64,000 nucleotides of DNA from Sphingorhabdus lutea (GCF_001889025.1 NZ_CP018154.1:362001-426000); one strand, 5' to 3'. Positions 38,728-48,542 are shown, counted from the first letter of the stretch. Numbers and translations are program-made. The notes: generated by a model not told the origin, from the sequence alone.

Positions 38728-39369
38728 TTATTTAACGGTAATTGTCTCGCCACTCTTACCTGGAAAATTCATAAAAATGGCGCTTGCCAGTTTGGATGCA
38801 GCTATTCCCGGCTGTGCAGCGGGTGATTTTGCCCCCGCACGCTGACGCGCTGTGCCCTCCCAAAATACTATATTATCATCAATATTCACCATGCTGATAC
38901 GCAAAGTGGTTTCAACCGAAGGGCCGCCGCTGCCGCCCAAATTTATGCCAACGCCAACCCCAAAGCCGGAACGATAGCCGCCCGTGCCGCCGCCAACGCC
39001 AACGGATATGGGGGAACGTGAACCCGATGAATCAATTTCAACACGCTCCACACTATATTTCACCTTATATTGCGTCACTACATCCTTACCCACGGGAAAC
39101 ACAGCATATCCAATATTGGTCAATTCACGCTCAATCGCGGCCTTATAGGGGGATTGTGATAAAATATTTTTCCCCGAACCATCAAATGGCACGACCATGA
39201 TAGTGCCCAAATTAACAGTCTCCAGCGCGGGGGCATTATTGTGAAAACGGGTTACCTCAACCGGCCCGGTCGGCACCATACATGCCGAAAGCCCCATTGG
39301 TAAAATGGCGATGACGCCCAAAATGCGTGCTTTTTGAAATATATTTTTACCATTAAATCGCTGCGTCAT
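38728..39369 (-). CDS. DUF4136-like lipoprotein
   Basis: A 213-residue lipoprotein with lipobox MGLSAC after a hydrophobic stretch. The DUF4136 fold features are FHNNAPALETVNLGTIMVVPFDG, AAIERELTNIGYAV and KYSVERVEIDS; the centre is a Gly-rich run. Outer membrane or periplasmic; function not known for the family. Confidence 0.8.
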   Translation of the reverse strand: MTQRFNGKNIFQKARILGVIAILPMGLSACMVPTGPVEVTRFHNNAPALETVNLGTIMVVPFDGSGKNILSQSPYKAAIERELTNIGYAVFPVGKDVVTQYKVKYSVERVEIDSSGSRSPISVGVGGGTGGYRSGFGVGVGINLGGSGGPSVETTLRISMVNIDDNIVFWEGTARQRAGAKSPAAQPGIAASKLASAIFMNFPGKSGETITVK

Positions 39370-39554
39370 GCTATATCCTTAATATGATATTTGGAATAGT
39401 TTAGGCGGCTTGGTTAAATTGGTAAAGACCCAACTATATCCATGGCCATATATTAAATTTTCGGCGAAGATGCTTATCTTACTTGACTTTGCGCCGCCGC
39501 CCTCATAGTGACGCCCCTCATAAAGAACTTACACAATTATTTGGGATTATCACG

Positions 39555-39680
39555 ATGAAGATCGTCAACTCTTTGAAATCGCTTAAAGGCCGTCACCGCG
39601 ATAACCGCGTCATTCGCCGTCGTGGTCGCATTTATGTGATTAACAAGACGAATCGCCGTTTCAAGGCGCGTCAGGGCTAA
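39555..39680 (+). CDS. rpmJ: Large ribosomal subunit protein bL36, cysteine-free type
   Basis: A 41-residue 50S protein ([20 protein letters not shown] then [20 protein letters not shown]). It lacks the four zinc-ribbon ligands of the C+ form, so it is the zinc-independent YkgO-like form, normal as the only copy in alphaproteobacteria. ATG 39555 is the start; an upstream in-frame start would add 24 unconserved residues. Confidence 0.93.
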   Translation: MKIVNSLKSLKGRHRDNRVIRRRGRIYVINKTNRRFKARQG

Positions 39681-39715
39681 TCATATTTGGCCTTTGGCCA
39701 TAATATAGTGAAGTT

Positions 39716-39747
39716 ACCGTCCCGATATATGTCGTGGGCGGTTTTTT
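39716..39747 (+). terminator. Rho-independent terminator after rpmJ
   Basis: ACCGTCCCGA pairs with TCGTGGGCGGT (one bulged T, one G-T pair) around TATATG, followed by six T. Confidence 0.85.
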
Positions 39748-39795
39748 CATATGCATATTTATCATATGCAAATATGCCTTAAAAAAGGGGGTTTT

Positions 39796-40431
39796 ATGCC
39801 GCAATTGCGCGAATCCGATTCTGTCATGCCAATTAAAAATGTCATATTTGATGTGGGCAAAGTGTTATTTAATTGGGATTTACGCCATTTATTCCGCAAA
39901 CATATTATGGATACGGAGGAATTGGAATTCTTTGTCACTCATGTTGTGACCCCAGAGTGGCATTTTCAACATGATGCGGGCCGCCCCTTGGCCGATATGG
40001 TGGTGGAGCGAATCGCAGAATTTCCCGAATATGCCGACTTGATTCGGCTTTATTCCACCCATTTTAATGAAACCATCCCAGGGCCAGTTGAACATATGCC
40101 CGAATTGGTGGCAAAATTGGTACAAAATAATGTGCCCTTATATGCCATCACCAATTTTGGCGCGGAATTCTGGGATGGCTTTGTTGTGACCCAACCAATA
40201 TTTGACCATTTTGGCGGGATTATTGTGTCTGGCGCGGAAAAATTGTTAAAACCCGACCCTGCAATTTATCAATTGGCGCTATCGCGATTTAAACTAAATG
40301 CGCCGCAATGCATTTTTATTGATGATTTGCCCGCAAATGTGGCTGCCGCCAAAAAATTGGGCATGGCGGGACATATATTTACCGATGCTGGCACGTTGGA
40401 ACAAAAATTACACGCTATTGGTTTATTATAA
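39796..40431 (+). CDS. HAD-superfamily hydrolase
   Basis: A 211-residue HAD phosphatase, subfamily IA-like: motif I IFDVGKVLFNWD (Asp nucleophile; the second acidic position is Gly, as in YihX-type enzymes), motif II YAITNFG, motif III KPDPAIYQLAL, motif IV CIFIDDLPANVAAAKKLG. Substrate unknown, perhaps a sugar phosphate. ATG 39796 follows GGGGG; Met at 39826 is an alternative. Confidence 0.9.
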   Translation: MPQLRESDSVMPIKNVIFDVGKVLFNWDLRHLFRKHIMDTEELEFFVTHVVTPEWHFQHDAGRPLADMVVERIAEFPEYADLIRLYSTHFNETIPGPVEHMPELVAKLVQNNVPLYAITNFGAEFWDGFVVTQPIFDHFGGIIVSGAEKLLKPDPAIYQLALSRFKLNAPQCIFIDDLPANVAAAKKLGMAGHIFTDAGTLEQKLHAIGLL

Positions 40432-40599
40432 CATCTTTTTTTTAACGACATTGTTTTGAGCGATATCGATGCATTAAAACTTCACTTTTTGGGTGGATTT
40501 AATGACATAGCTATGCTTTACGCTTTGATACGCGTTTCTCCATGGTGATGGCTGCTATTCTTCTGCGGCTTTCTGCCAAAAACTAAGACAGGATAACCA

Positions 40600-41799
40600 A
40601 TGAACATTCACGAATATCAAGCCAAAGAACTTCTTGCAAAATTTGACATCGCAATTCCGGCGGGCTTTGCCGCGTTAAGCGTGGAAGAAGCAGTTGCTGG
40701 CGCAGAAAAATTGCCCGGGCCACTATATGTCGTAAAGGCGCAAATCCACGCTGGCGGGCGCGGCAAGGGTAAGTTTAAGGAATTGGGCGCGGATGCAAAG
40801 GGCGGTGTTCGTCTTGCCAAATCAATTGATGATGTGCGCGCCGATGCCACCGAAATGTTGGGCAATACTTTGGTTACCATTCAAACCGGCGATGCTGGTA
40901 AACAGGTAAATCGTTTATATGTCACCGATGGTGTGGACATTGCCAATGAATATTATTTATCCATGTTGGTGGACCGTGCCACGGGCCGTATTGCCATGAT
41001 TATTTCCACCGAAGGCGGTATGGATATTGAAACCGTGGCGCATGACACGCCGCACCTTATCACCACCATCACCATCGATCCGGCAACTGGCTTTACCGAC
41101 GCGGACGGTAAAAAGGCAGCAGCTGCGCTGAACCTGTCGGGTGATTTGGCAGCTGAATGCGAAAAATTGACTGCGAATCTTTATAAAGCGTTCACATCGC
41201 TTGATTGTGAGATGTTGGAAATCAACCCATTGGTGGAAAGCGCCGACGGCAAATTATTGGTGCTGGACACCAAAATGAGCTTTGATGGCAATGCATTATT
41301 CCGTCATCCAGAATTATTACCTTTGCGTGATGAAACCGAGGAAGACCCTGCAGAGGTTGAGGCGTCAAAATATGATCTTGCCTATATTAAATTGGACGGC
41401 GACATTGGATGCATGGTCAATGGTGCGGGCCTTGCCATGGCGACAATGGATATCATTAAATTAAATGGCGCATTTCCTGCAAACTTCCTTGATGTGGGCG
41501 GCGGCGCGACCAAAGAAAAAGTGACCGCAGCGTTCAAATTGATTCTTTCTGATCCTGCGGTAAAGGGCATTTTGGTCAATATTTTCGGCGGCATTATGCG
41601 TTGTGACATTATTGCCGATGGCATTGTTGCCGCAGCAAAGGATGTGAACCTGTCCGTGCCATTGGTTGTTCGGTTGGAAGGAACAAATGTGGAGCAGGGT
41701 AAAGAAATCCTTGCCAATAGCGGGCTTCCCATTGTTTCGGCCAATGATTTGGGCGATGCGGCAAAGAAAATTGTCGCCGAAGTAAAACAAGCCGCTTAA
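40600..41799 (+). CDS. sucC: Succinyl-CoA synthetase beta subunit
   Basis: Beta subunit of the TCA-cycle enzyme that makes ATP or GTP from succinyl-CoA. ATP-grasp domain: [37 protein letters not shown]-terminal CoA-ligase domain: [41 protein letters not shown]. 399 residues, full length. The alpha-subunit gene sucD does not follow; the next genes are etfB and etfA. Confidence 0.97.
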   Translation: MNIHEYQAKELLAKFDIAIPAGFAALSVEEAVAGAEKLPGPLYVVKAQIHAGGRGKGKFKELGADAKGGVRLAKSIDDVRADATEMLGNTLVTIQTGDAGKQVNRLYVTDGVDIANEYYLSMLVDRATGRIAMIISTEGGMDIETVAHDTPHLITTITIDPATGFTDADGKKAAAALNLSGDLAAECEKLTANLYKAFTSLDCEMLEINPLVESADGKLLVLDTKMSFDGNALFRHPELLPLRDETEEDPAEVEASKYDLAYIKLDGDIGCMVNGAGLAMATMDIIKLNGAFPANFLDVGGGATKEKVTAAFKLILSDPAVKGILVNIFGGIMRCDIIADGIVAAAKDVNLSVPLVVRLEGTNVEQGKEILANSGLPIVSANDLGDAAKKIVAEVKQAA

Positions 41800-41812
41800 G
41801 TAAATGATGAAA

Positions 41813-41842
41813 ATGCTTGACGTTTACGTGAACGTCAAGCAT
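41813..41842. repeat. Perfect 12-bp inverted repeat between sucC and etfB
   Basis: ATGCTTGACGTT and AACGTCAAGCAT flank TACGTG. There is no T-run, so it is not an ordinary terminator; it could be an RNA stability hairpin after sucC or a palindromic protein site. Confidence 0.7.
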
Positions 41843-41941
41843 AACATGCCGTAAAGCAGGATGGGTTGGTGCATTTGCCTCAATCCACCCTGATTCGAGG
41901 GCCGTAAATAATGCGGTAAAATATCAGCGGAAGGAAAGTTT

Positions 41942-42688
41942 ATGAAAATCCTTGTCCCCGTTAAACGGGTAATCGACTATAATGTAAAACCACGGGTAAA
42001 GGCCGATGGCAGCGGTGTTGATTTGGCAAATGTCAAAATGAGCATGAACCCATTTGATGAAATTGCCGTCGAAGAAGCGATTCGCATTAAAACCGCCGGT
42101 AAAGCAGAAGAAATTATTGTCGTTTCCGTTGGTCCGCAAAAGGCGCAGGAAACTTTACGCACCGCGCTTGCCATGGGTGCAGACCGCGCCATTTTGGTTC
42201 AAACCGATGAAGAGGTTGAGCCATTGGCAGTTGCCAAAATTCTCACCAAAATCATGGAAGAAGAAACCCCCGGCCTTGTCCTTTTGGGTAAGCAAGCCAT
42301 TGATGATGACAGCAACCAAACCGGCCAAATGTTGGCCGCAATGACGGGCCGTCCACAGGGCACATTTGCCAATGAAGTTAATGTTGATGGCGATAGCGTG
42401 ACCGTGAAACGCGAAATTGATGGCGGTCTGCAAACGGTTAAATTGACATTGCCTGCCATTATCACCACCGACCTTCGTTTGAATGAGCCGCGCTATCCTG
42501 CGCTGCCCAATATTATGAAGGCAAAATCAAAGCCAATGGCAAATAAAACCCCCGCCGATTATGGCGTGGATATTGCGCCGCGCCTTACCACATTAAAAGT
42601 GGTCGAGCCGCCCGTGCGTCAAGCCGGTGAAAAGGTCGCCGATGTCGACGCGCTTATTGAAAAATTAAAAGCCGTTGGCGCGGTTTAA
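41942..42688 (+). CDS. etfB: Electron transfer flavoprotein beta subunit
   Basis: With EtfA it collects electrons from acyl-CoA dehydrogenases and passes them to ETF:quinone oxidoreductase. 248 residues: [81 protein letters not shown] site precedes the ATG. It is 17 bases upstream of etfA. Confidence 0.97.
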   Translation: MKILVPVKRVIDYNVKPRVKADGSGVDLANVKMSMNPFDEIAVEEAIRIKTAGKAEEIIVVSVGPQKAQETLRTALAMGADRAILVQTDEEVEPLAVAKILTKIMEEETPGLVLLGKQAIDDDSNQTGQMLAAMTGRPQGTFANEVNVDGDSVTVKREIDGGLQTVKLTLPAIITTDLRLNEPRYPALPNIMKAKSKPMANKTPADYGVDIAPRLTTLKVVEPPVRQAGEKVADVDALIEKLKAVGAV

Positions 42689-42705
42689 GGGATAGGGGAA
42701 TAATC

Positions 42706-43635
42706 ATGAAAACACTTATCTGGGTTGAACATAATAATGAAAATATGAACGAAGCCACTTTGGCAGTGGTGACCGCCGCTGCACAATTGGGCGAAGTTCA
42801 TGCATTGGTCGCAGGGTCAGCTTGCGCCGCCGTGGCAGATCAGGCCGCGAAAATATCGGGCGTCACCACCGTGCATGTCGCCGATGATGCGGCCTATGCC
42901 AATGCATTGGCGGAAAATGTTGCGCCATTGGTTGCTTCTTTAATGGAAAGCCATGACGCATTTTTGGCACCGGCAACCACCACGGGTAAAAATATTGCCC
43001 CGCGCGTTGCCGCATTGTTGGATGTCATGCAAATTTCCGATATTTTGTCGGTCGAAGGTGACAAGACATTTACCCGCCCCATTTATGCGGGCAATGCCAT
43101 TGCCACCGTTCAATCAAGCGATGCCAAATTGGTCATCACCGTGCGCGGTACAGCATTTGACAAGGCCGCAGCCGAAGGCGGCAGCGCGTCAGTTGAGGCC
43201 GTTTCCGGCACAGGCGATGCGGGCATTTCTTCATTCGTGTCGGATGAGATTGCAAAATCGGAACGTCCCGAATTGACCAGTGCGAAAATTATCGTATCGG
43301 GTGGCCGTGCGCTTGGTTCATCGGAAAAATTCGAAGAAGTCATCACCCCCTTGGCCGATAAATTGGGCGCAGGCATTGGCGCATCACGCGCGGCGGTGGA
43401 TGCGGGATATGTTCCCAATGATTATCAGGTTGGCCAAACGGGCAAAATCGTTGCTCCTGAAGTATATGTCGCCATCGGCATTTCCGGCGCGATCCAACAT
43501 TTGGCCGGTATGAAGGACAGCAAAGTCATCGTTGCGATAAACAAGGATGAAGATGCGCCCATTTTCCAAGTTGCAGACATTGGCCTTGTCGCCGATTTGT
43601 TCAACGCGGTGCCGGAATTAACCGGAAAATTATAA
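42706..43635 (+). CDS. etfA: Electron transfer flavoprotein alpha subunit
   Basis: FAD-binding subunit, 309 residues. N-terminal Rossmann-like domain, then the conserved FAD domain: [80 protein letters not shown]. It ends a transcript, as a strong terminator follows. Confidence 0.97.
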   Translation: MKTLIWVEHNNENMNEATLAVVTAAAQLGEVHALVAGSACAAVADQAAKISGVTTVHVADDAAYANALAENVAPLVASLMESHDAFLAPATTTGKNIAPRVAALLDVMQISDILSVEGDKTFTRPIYAGNAIATVQSSDAKLVITVRGTAFDKAAAEGGSASVEAVSGTGDAGISSFVSDEIAKSERPELTSAKIIVSGGRALGSSEKFEEVITPLADKLGAGIGASRAAVDAGYVPNDYQVGQTGKIVAPEVYVAIGISGAIQHLAGMKDSKVIVAINKDEDAPIFQVADIGLVADLFNAVPELTGKL

Positions 43636-43673
43636 GTCTACACAAAGCACGGACGCAATCTAAATTGAGCCAG

Positions 43674-43706
43674 AAAAAAGTCGCAGGTAATTCTGCGACT
43701 TTTTTT
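43674..43706 (+). terminator. Rho-independent terminator after etfA
   Basis: AAAAAAGTCGCAG pairs with CTGCGACTTTTTT around GTAATT; the T-run continues. Its A-run on the left side would also allow termination from the other strand. Confidence 0.92.
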
Positions 43707-43856
43707 GTTGGCGAACACACGTCACTGTGTTTGCTTCGAGTATTTCGCATGTTTGGCGGTGGAGTCTGCGAGCCATAGTGCGAGTATTAGAAAATAAACT
43801 GTGGAAAAACTTAAATTTGACTTGCGTCTGTAGGAAATGAGGCGTAAATATCTATT

Positions 43857-44174
43857 ATGAATAATATACCAGATAACCTAGGGCAGCGAATCGGCAATAT
43901 CAATGATTTGCCTGACGATTTACTTTCTGAATTAAACATTGGGAAGCCTGACCGTGAAGAGGAGATGTTGTTCGCGGCATTGCGAAGTTTAGACGGCATA
44001 GGTAATATAGATGAGATTATGGTTGCGGTGTTTAGACGTGACGGCCAAATTTTGAAAAGAAAATTGGTTTCTAATAAGCTATATAGAATGTCGAGGGCAG
44101 GGAAAATTGAAAGCGTGCCAAAGAAAAAAGGAGTTTACAGGCTTATCAGATCTTTAGACCTTGATAGTCAATAA
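43857..44174 (+). CDS. Hypothetical protein with possible winged helix, 105 residues
   Basis: Not recognised as a named family. The C-terminal half (RRDGQILKRKLVSNKLYRMS ... RAGKIESVPKKKGVYRLI) reads like a winged-helix DNA-binding domain: a recognition helix followed by a beta wing ending in YRL. The N-terminal 35 residues are acidic. No signal or membrane segment. Codon choice (AGA, ATA, AGG) differs from the etf genes. It lies in a small islet with two other small genes, and a 13-bp hairpin closes it directly downstream. Confidence 0.6.
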   Translation: MNNIPDNLGQRIGNINDLPDDLLSELNIGKPDREEEMLFAALRSLDGIGNIDEIMVAVFRRDGQILKRKLVSNKLYRMSRAGKIESVPKKKGVYRLIRSLDLDSQ

Positions 44175-44178
44175 AGAA

Positions 44179-44211
44179 ATTAAGGCTGTCGCTACGAACG
44201 ACAGCCTTAAT
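44179..44211 (+). terminator. Strong hairpin after the 105-residue gene
   Basis: ATTAAGGCTGTCG and CGACAGCCTTAAT form a perfect 13-bp stem around CTACGAA. No T-run follows, so it may be a non-classical terminator or a structural palindrome. Between here and 44306 a weaker inverted repeat (ATGCTACTAGCAT inside ACCAC...GTGGT) is also visible. Confidence 0.6.
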
Positions 44212-44306
44212 CGAAAGTGGATATACCACGATCATGCTACTAGCATATAGCATTATAGTGGTCTTTCGTATTTTCACAAGTCGAATCGCATATCCAGGTT
44301 CGATAA

Positions 44307-44513
44307 ATGAAGAAAGTTAATTCAATTATGAATTACAATAGTAAGGCCCGTGCTCCTATCGGCACACTCGCACGGACGGGTTCGCCTTGTCCCGAATCAG
44401 GTGTTTGGCAAGCTCAATCAACACCAACTACAACAGCACCAATCGCAAAGGGCAATATTATGCCCCCATATCGCGGTGCCGCTGTAAATTGGAAATTGGT
44501 CCAGTATGCCTAA
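44307..44513 (+). CDS. Small protein with CPxSGxW motif, 68 residues
   Basis: A short protein with SPCPESGVWQ and IAKGNIMPPYRGAAVNWKL. The spacing CP-x-SG-x-W ... KG-x-x-MPP ... W recalls short domains I have seen in type VI secretion and contact-dependent toxin or immunity neighbourhoods, but I cannot name the family. It may be an orphan immunity-like protein. Met8 is an alternative start. It sits between two hairpins in the islet. Confidence 0.55.
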   Translation: MKKVNSIMNYNSKARAPIGTLARTGSPCPESGVWQAQSTPTTTAPIAKGNIMPPYRGAAVNWKLVQYA

Positions 44514-44520
44514 ATAATGG

Positions 44521-44544
44521 AGGGGCAGCTCATAAACTGCCCCT
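44521..44544 (+). terminator. Hairpin before the 97-residue gene
   Basis: AGGGGCAG and CTGCCCCT pair around CTCATAAA, followed by TCTATA. It lies seven bases after the 68-residue gene and could terminate it or sit in the leader of the next gene. Confidence 0.6.
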
Positions 44545-44571
44545 TCTATATCCCCGAAACGGAGTAAAAAT

Positions 44572-44865
44572 ATGAATTTAAGTCGTGAAAGACAATTTGC
44601 TGAAGCAGTAGAGCGTTATCTTTTTGATGCAGGAGGCGATGCAAGGATGAGACAGATAATCAGGAATTTACCTCATTATATTGAGCTTACTCCCGCTGAA
44701 CGGCGTCGTTCTAAGACCCGGCCAAGAGAAGAAATGTGGGAACAAATTGTCCGGAATATTGTTTCTCATCGCTACCTTGCGGATAATGCTATAAATCGGG
44801 GTAAACTGCATTACAGACGTAATCATCTATCTCTTGCAAATAGTCCGCAGCTCACATTGTTTTAG
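44572..44865 (+). CDS. Hypothetical protein with Mrr-N-like winged helix, 97 residues
   Basis: Function unknown. The sequence IELTPAERRRSKTRPREEMW then EQIVRNIVSHRYLADNAINR resembles short winged-helix proteins and the N-terminal domains of some restriction endonucleases, where the RNI-SHR motif and N-I-x-x-G-x-L ending occur. Here it stands alone without a nuclease domain. GGAG precedes the ATG. It converges on the TIGR03084-like gene with only five bases between the stops. Confidence 0.65.
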   Translation: MNLSRERQFAEAVERYLFDAGGDARMRQIIRNLPHYIELTPAERRRSKTRPREEMWEQIVRNIVSHRYLADNAINRGKLHYRRNHLSLANSPQLTLF

Positions 44866-44870
44866 AATGA

Positions 44871-45656
44871 TTAAATTCTAGTCCCAATTTTTGGTGGGTC
44901 ATGCGGGCGGCCGGCAAAGCATTGGGCAATGGCCATCCAATTTTGGGCTATTGGTCCTGTGGCGATGATGTCGGTATCGGCAACATTGCGGCATTGGGTG
45001 ATGGTTTGGCAAAAACCAACTGCGCTGCCTTTTATACTGTTGTTCTCATCTTCGCCAAATTCCCAAATTTCGCCTGATGGCGCGGTTAGGGTAAGGCGCG
45101 GCAATATTTCCGGCGCGTGCAATTTGCGGATTTTATGATTAAAACCTAAGCTGTTAATCCCCAATATGGTGATATTGCGCAATGTGCTGTCCCTTTCGGG
45201 TCTTAAGACGCCCAAAATATCGAAAATTGCCTGCCCATGCGCCCATGTTTCCATTAACCGCGCGGTGATGGAGCTTTTCGCGCTCATGCTGGGGCCGGCC
45301 CATTTAACCCGTTTTTTTGGGTCTATTTGGGTAAAGGCGCCAAATAATCTGGGGTAAAAATCCTGCCATATGGCCACCATAGATTGGCCGTTTTGTCCAT
45401 CGACAAATATTTTTTCAAATTCGCGCAATTCACCCTTGGACAAAAAATCGGATAAATCGTCAAAGAAGCTATCAAATACCGCCTCATCAATTAAGGAATA
45501 ATGCGCCGCAACATTCCACATATGCAAATGGCGGATAATTTCAATGATGGTCCAATTTTTGAATTTTGTCGGCATGGATAATGCGGCATCGTCCAACCCC
45601 CTTATGAGAGTGGAAATCTTTTCATTTTCTATAAAAAAATCCTGTGCCTGCTGCAT
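44871..45656 (-). CDS. TIGR03084-like / maleylpyruvate isomerase-type protein (DinB fold)
   Basis: A 261-residue member of the DinB-like metal-binding group related to mycothiol-dependent maleylpyruvate isomerases. IIEIIRHLHMWNVAAHYSL carries the first His ligands and ITARLMETWAHGQAIFDILG carries the later one (family motif ARxMETWAHGQ). Actinobacterial relatives use mycothiol; alphaproteobacteria do not make it, so the thiol partner here is unknown. The C-terminal half is family-specific. Confidence 0.82.
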   Translation of the reverse strand: MQQAQDFFIENEKISTLIRGLDDAALSMPTKFKNWTIIEIIRHLHMWNVAAHYSLIDEAVFDSFFDDLSDFLSKGELREFEKIFVDGQNGQSMVAIWQDFYPRLFGAFTQIDPKKRVKWAGPSMSAKSSITARLMETWAHGQAIFDILGVLRPERDSTLRNITILGINSLGFNHKIRKLHAPEILPRLTLTAPSGEIWEFGEDENNSIKGSAVGFCQTITQCRNVADTDIIATGPIAQNWMAIAQCFAGRPHDPPKIGTRI

Positions 45657-45752
45657 ATAATTATCATCTTCCCTTTACGTAAGCATGGCATATGCACGCA
45701 AAATGTCCATACATTATGTGGTTAGCATTGATTTGCTGTCCAAAAATGGCAC

Positions 45753-45785
45753 AAAAAAGGGCCGGGTGCCAAAGCGCCCAGCCCT
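45753..45785 (-). terminator. Terminator of the TonB receptor gene
   Basis: On the minus strand a 12-bp stem (AGGGCTGGGCGC with GCACCCGGCCCT, one A-C mismatch and one G-T pair) is followed by six T. Confidence 0.85.
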
Positions 45786-45809
45786 GTTTTAAATGATTAT
45801 CGGATTTGA

Positions 45810-48095
45810 TTAAAAGTTAATCAACGCCTCAACACCGACAACACGGCCTTTATTTAATGGGGAGAATGTCCCCGCCGCAGGACGTGCATCAAATGCCACA
45901 TTTGTGCCATCGGACAATGCGCCGCCAAATGGAATTTGCGTGTCGCCGCCATGGCCAACTTCATCAAGCAAATTTTTGCCATAGATAGAAATGCTAAGCC
46001 ATTCAGCAGGGGTATTCCATGTCAATGTCGCGCTCAATTGATCGCTTGCATTTAACCAACCATAATTATTGTCGGTATATGCGCTGCGGTCACGATGTTG
46101 GAAATTCACATTGGTAACCAATGATCCATTTTTACCCAAATATAGGTCATGAACCAGGCCAAGACCCCATGTTAATTTCGGAACGCGCGGCAATGCCAAT
46201 GATAAATCCGCATCATTAATAACGCCATCACCCGAAATATCGAACAAAATACGTTTATAATCGGAATCAATCACACCAATATTTGCCGATAATAACAGAT
46301 TATTGGTCAATGAATAACGGCCCTCTACTTCCACACCATAAATGCGGGCATCGGCGGTGTTGAAAATGGACTGCGCCACGCCAGCGGTTAAACTGGACTG
46401 GTTTACCTCACGCTGCATATTTTTAATGTCGGTTAAGAAAAATGCAGTGTTGAAAGTGCCCTTGCGATCGGCGGTTTGATATTTGAAACCGGCTTCATAG
46501 CTGTCCACCCGTTCTTCATCAAAGGCAAATTCACCGCCATTGGCCGCAACAATTGCTTCAAAAGCATTGGGCGCGGTGATGCGGAAATTATACCCGCCCG
46601 AACGATATGCGCGGGTCCAGCTGGCATAGGTTTGCGCATCATCATTGATAACATATTGCAAGCCCAATTTAGGGGTCCAATTTTTCCAGCTACGGTCGTT
46701 TAAGAAGCCGTTATTTTCGCTTGGAATTGCGGGATTTACGCCTGTATAAGGGCATGTGCCGTCAATCACGCTGCACGCCGCAATACGCGGGCGAACATAG
46801 CTGATCAATACGGCTTTATCCTCTTGTGACCAACGAAGTCCTGCGGTTACGGTCAACGCATCGGTCGCGCGGAAATCCACATTGCCGAACACGCCATATA
46901 CATCGTGATTTTGCTTACCACCGCCGTAAAAACGATTTGTGCCGATGAAGCGAATTTCATCATAACCAATATCTTGGGTGAAAATATATCCGCCAAAGGT
47001 CAGGTCCAATTGTCCAAATGTACCAGCATAGCGAAGTTCATTTGAATATTGTTTTTGATGGATTTCGGTGGGTGAGTTAAAAATTGTTGCTGGTGTGGAA
47101 TCAATATCGGCATTGGTGGTGCCTTTATAATCACGATATCCGAAAATATTGGTGATTTTACCGTCGCCAAAGTCAACATCAATATCGGTGCGCAAAGTTG
47201 CAAAAACAGACTTGCTGTCATAACTGCCGCGATTGTCGACTGAAAAATCAAAGCTGTTACGGTCGAAAATACCATGATTTTGGGCTGCTGGGCCATCGCC
47301 TTGTGATTTGAAAAATTCACCCTTGGCCAACATGGTGACACGTTCATGCGGTTTAAATTCTAAACCACCACGTAAAATAACCGTATTGGTTTTGCCAAAA
47401 TCTTTGCCATCATATAAATTGCGGAAATATCCACGATCATAATTATGATATGCGCCCAATTTGAAATTTAATTTATCGGCAATTATGGGGCCGGAAATTG
47501 ACCCTTGAATGCCAATTTGTCCGCCGCCACGGCCGCTGTCCACTGGACCATCGACGGAAATTTTTGCCTTGCCCTGAAAAGTATCGGTTGGGTTGCCAGT
47601 ATTAACCAATACCGCGCCGCCAGTGGTGTTACGGCCAAATAAAATACCCTGTGGGCCGCGCAATAATTCAATGCTGTCCAAATCGAACAAATCGAATGAA
47701 ACGCCATTATTCACGCCCATATAAACACCGTCAACAAAAACGCCCACTGTGGGGTCAATGGACGGAATGGAGCTGTTAATGCCAAGACCACGAATGGCGA
47801 AATTTGCGGTGCCTTTATTCGTACCAATTTGGTCCAAGGAAACATTTGGTGCACTGAAACTTAATGACCCTAGGTCGCGAACTTGCAAAGTATCAAGCGT
47901 GTCGGCGTTAAACGCAGTGACAGATAAAGCGACGTCCTGAACATTCTCTACATTTGCTTTTTTATTCGCCGTTACGACAATTTCACCATTTAACGCATCA
48001 ATGGCGTTTTCACGTGTTTCTTGTGCATATACGGGGGAGAGAGTTGCGACCGACACGGCCAAAATAGCGGCCGACATCATAAATTTTCTTTTCAT
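45810..48095 (-). CDS. TonB-dependent outer-membrane receptor
   Basis: A 761-residue energised outer-membrane channel. Signal peptide to about residue 25 (SPVYA), then a TonB-box-like GEIVVTANKKAN, the plug domain (VQDVALSVTAFNADTLDTLQ ... IELLRGPQGILFGRNTTGGA), and a 22-strand barrel ending in the terminal Phe (VGVEALINF). It resembles the large sphingomonad family whose substrates are mostly unknown (siderophores, plant compounds, B12). AGGAG lies just before ATG 48095; the longer frame would add unconserved residues. No ligand clue is given by the neighbours. Confidence 0.95.
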   Translation of the reverse strand: MKRKFMMSAAILAVSVATLSPVYAQETRENAIDALNGEIVVTANKKANVENVQDVALSVTAFNADTLDTLQVRDLGSLSFSAPNVSLDQIGTNKGTANFAIRGLGINSSIPSIDPTVGVFVDGVYMGVNNGVSFDLFDLDSIELLRGPQGILFGRNTTGGAVLVNTGNPTDTFQGKAKISVDGPVDSGRGGGQIGIQGSISGPIIADKLNFKLGAYHNYDRGYFRNLYDGKDFGKTNTVILRGGLEFKPHERVTMLAKGEFFKSQGDGPAAQNHGIFDRNSFDFSVDNRGSYDSKSVFATLRTDIDVDFGDGKITNIFGYRDYKGTTNADIDSTPATIFNSPTEIHQKQYSNELRYAGTFGQLDLTFGGYIFTQDIGYDEIRFIGTNRFYGGGKQNHDVYGVFGNVDFRATDALTVTAGLRWSQEDKAVLISYVRPRIAACSVIDGTCPYTGVNPAIPSENNGFLNDRSWKNWTPKLGLQYVINDDAQTYASWTRAYRSGGYNFRITAPNAFEAIVAANGGEFAFDEERVDSYEAGFKYQTADRKGTFNTAFFLTDIKNMQREVNQSSLTAGVAQSIFNTADARIYGVEVEGRYSLTNNLLLSANIGVIDSDYKRILFDISGDGVINDADLSLALPRVPKLTWGLGLVHDLYLGKNGSLVTNVNFQHRDRSAYTDNNYGWLNASDQLSATLTWNTPAEWLSISIYGKNLLDEVGHGGDTQIPFGGALSDGTNVAFDARPAAGTFSPLNKGRVVGVEALINF

Positions 48096-48299
48096 ATTTA
48101 CTCCTAATTTTATGTGCAATTGTCCGGTTAAATTCCACGATAAATGGCAGAATTCGGACATGTTGCGCCGCCCACATAGGAGAATGAGTTACCATTGCAA
48201 CCAATATTGACAGCAAACTGATTTTTTATTGATTGTTAACGATATCTTGTGACAAATTTGCCATAATTTTTTTGGCATTATTTTATGTAAATTATTGAT

Positions 48300-48542
48300 T
48301 TAACTACGCCATTTCCATCCACCATCGGTGCGCGCTTTATAAATGGGTAGCGGCGCCAAAGCCACCACAAAAACCAATATCACTTGAACAATGGGGTTTT
48401 TAATTGCAATCACCACACCGATAATCAGCATGATATGCAAAAGTAAAAACACCCAACCCTGCCATGCAATCGGCAATCCCGCGCCATAACCCATTTTTTT
48501 GGGTGCAAACCATGGTTTTTTATCCAAAAATAAATGCAGCAC
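48300..48542 (-). CDS. Small two-helix membrane protein
   Basis: An 80-residue protein with two hydrophobic helices (WVFLLLHIMLIIGVVIAI and VQVILVFVVALAPLPIY) and a basic C-terminus. GTG start directly after the TAA of the RHH gene, so they are translated together. Not recognised; probably a partner of the SPFH protein in the same operon. Confidence 0.7.
   Translation of the reverse strand: MLHLFLDKKPWFAPKKMGYGAGLPIAWQGWVFLLLHIMLIIGVVIAIKNPIVQVILVFVVALAPLPIYKARTDGGWKWRS

Noticed and set aside
43707..44571. CRISPR array suggested by several hairpins and short genes
   Set aside because: The hairpins differ in sequence and spacing; there are no repeated units with spacers and no cas genes.
48240..48299. 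Terminator for the SPFH operon from TGCCA...TGGCA
   Set aside because: The stem is only five bases with an A-rich loop and no clear T-run on the minus strand.
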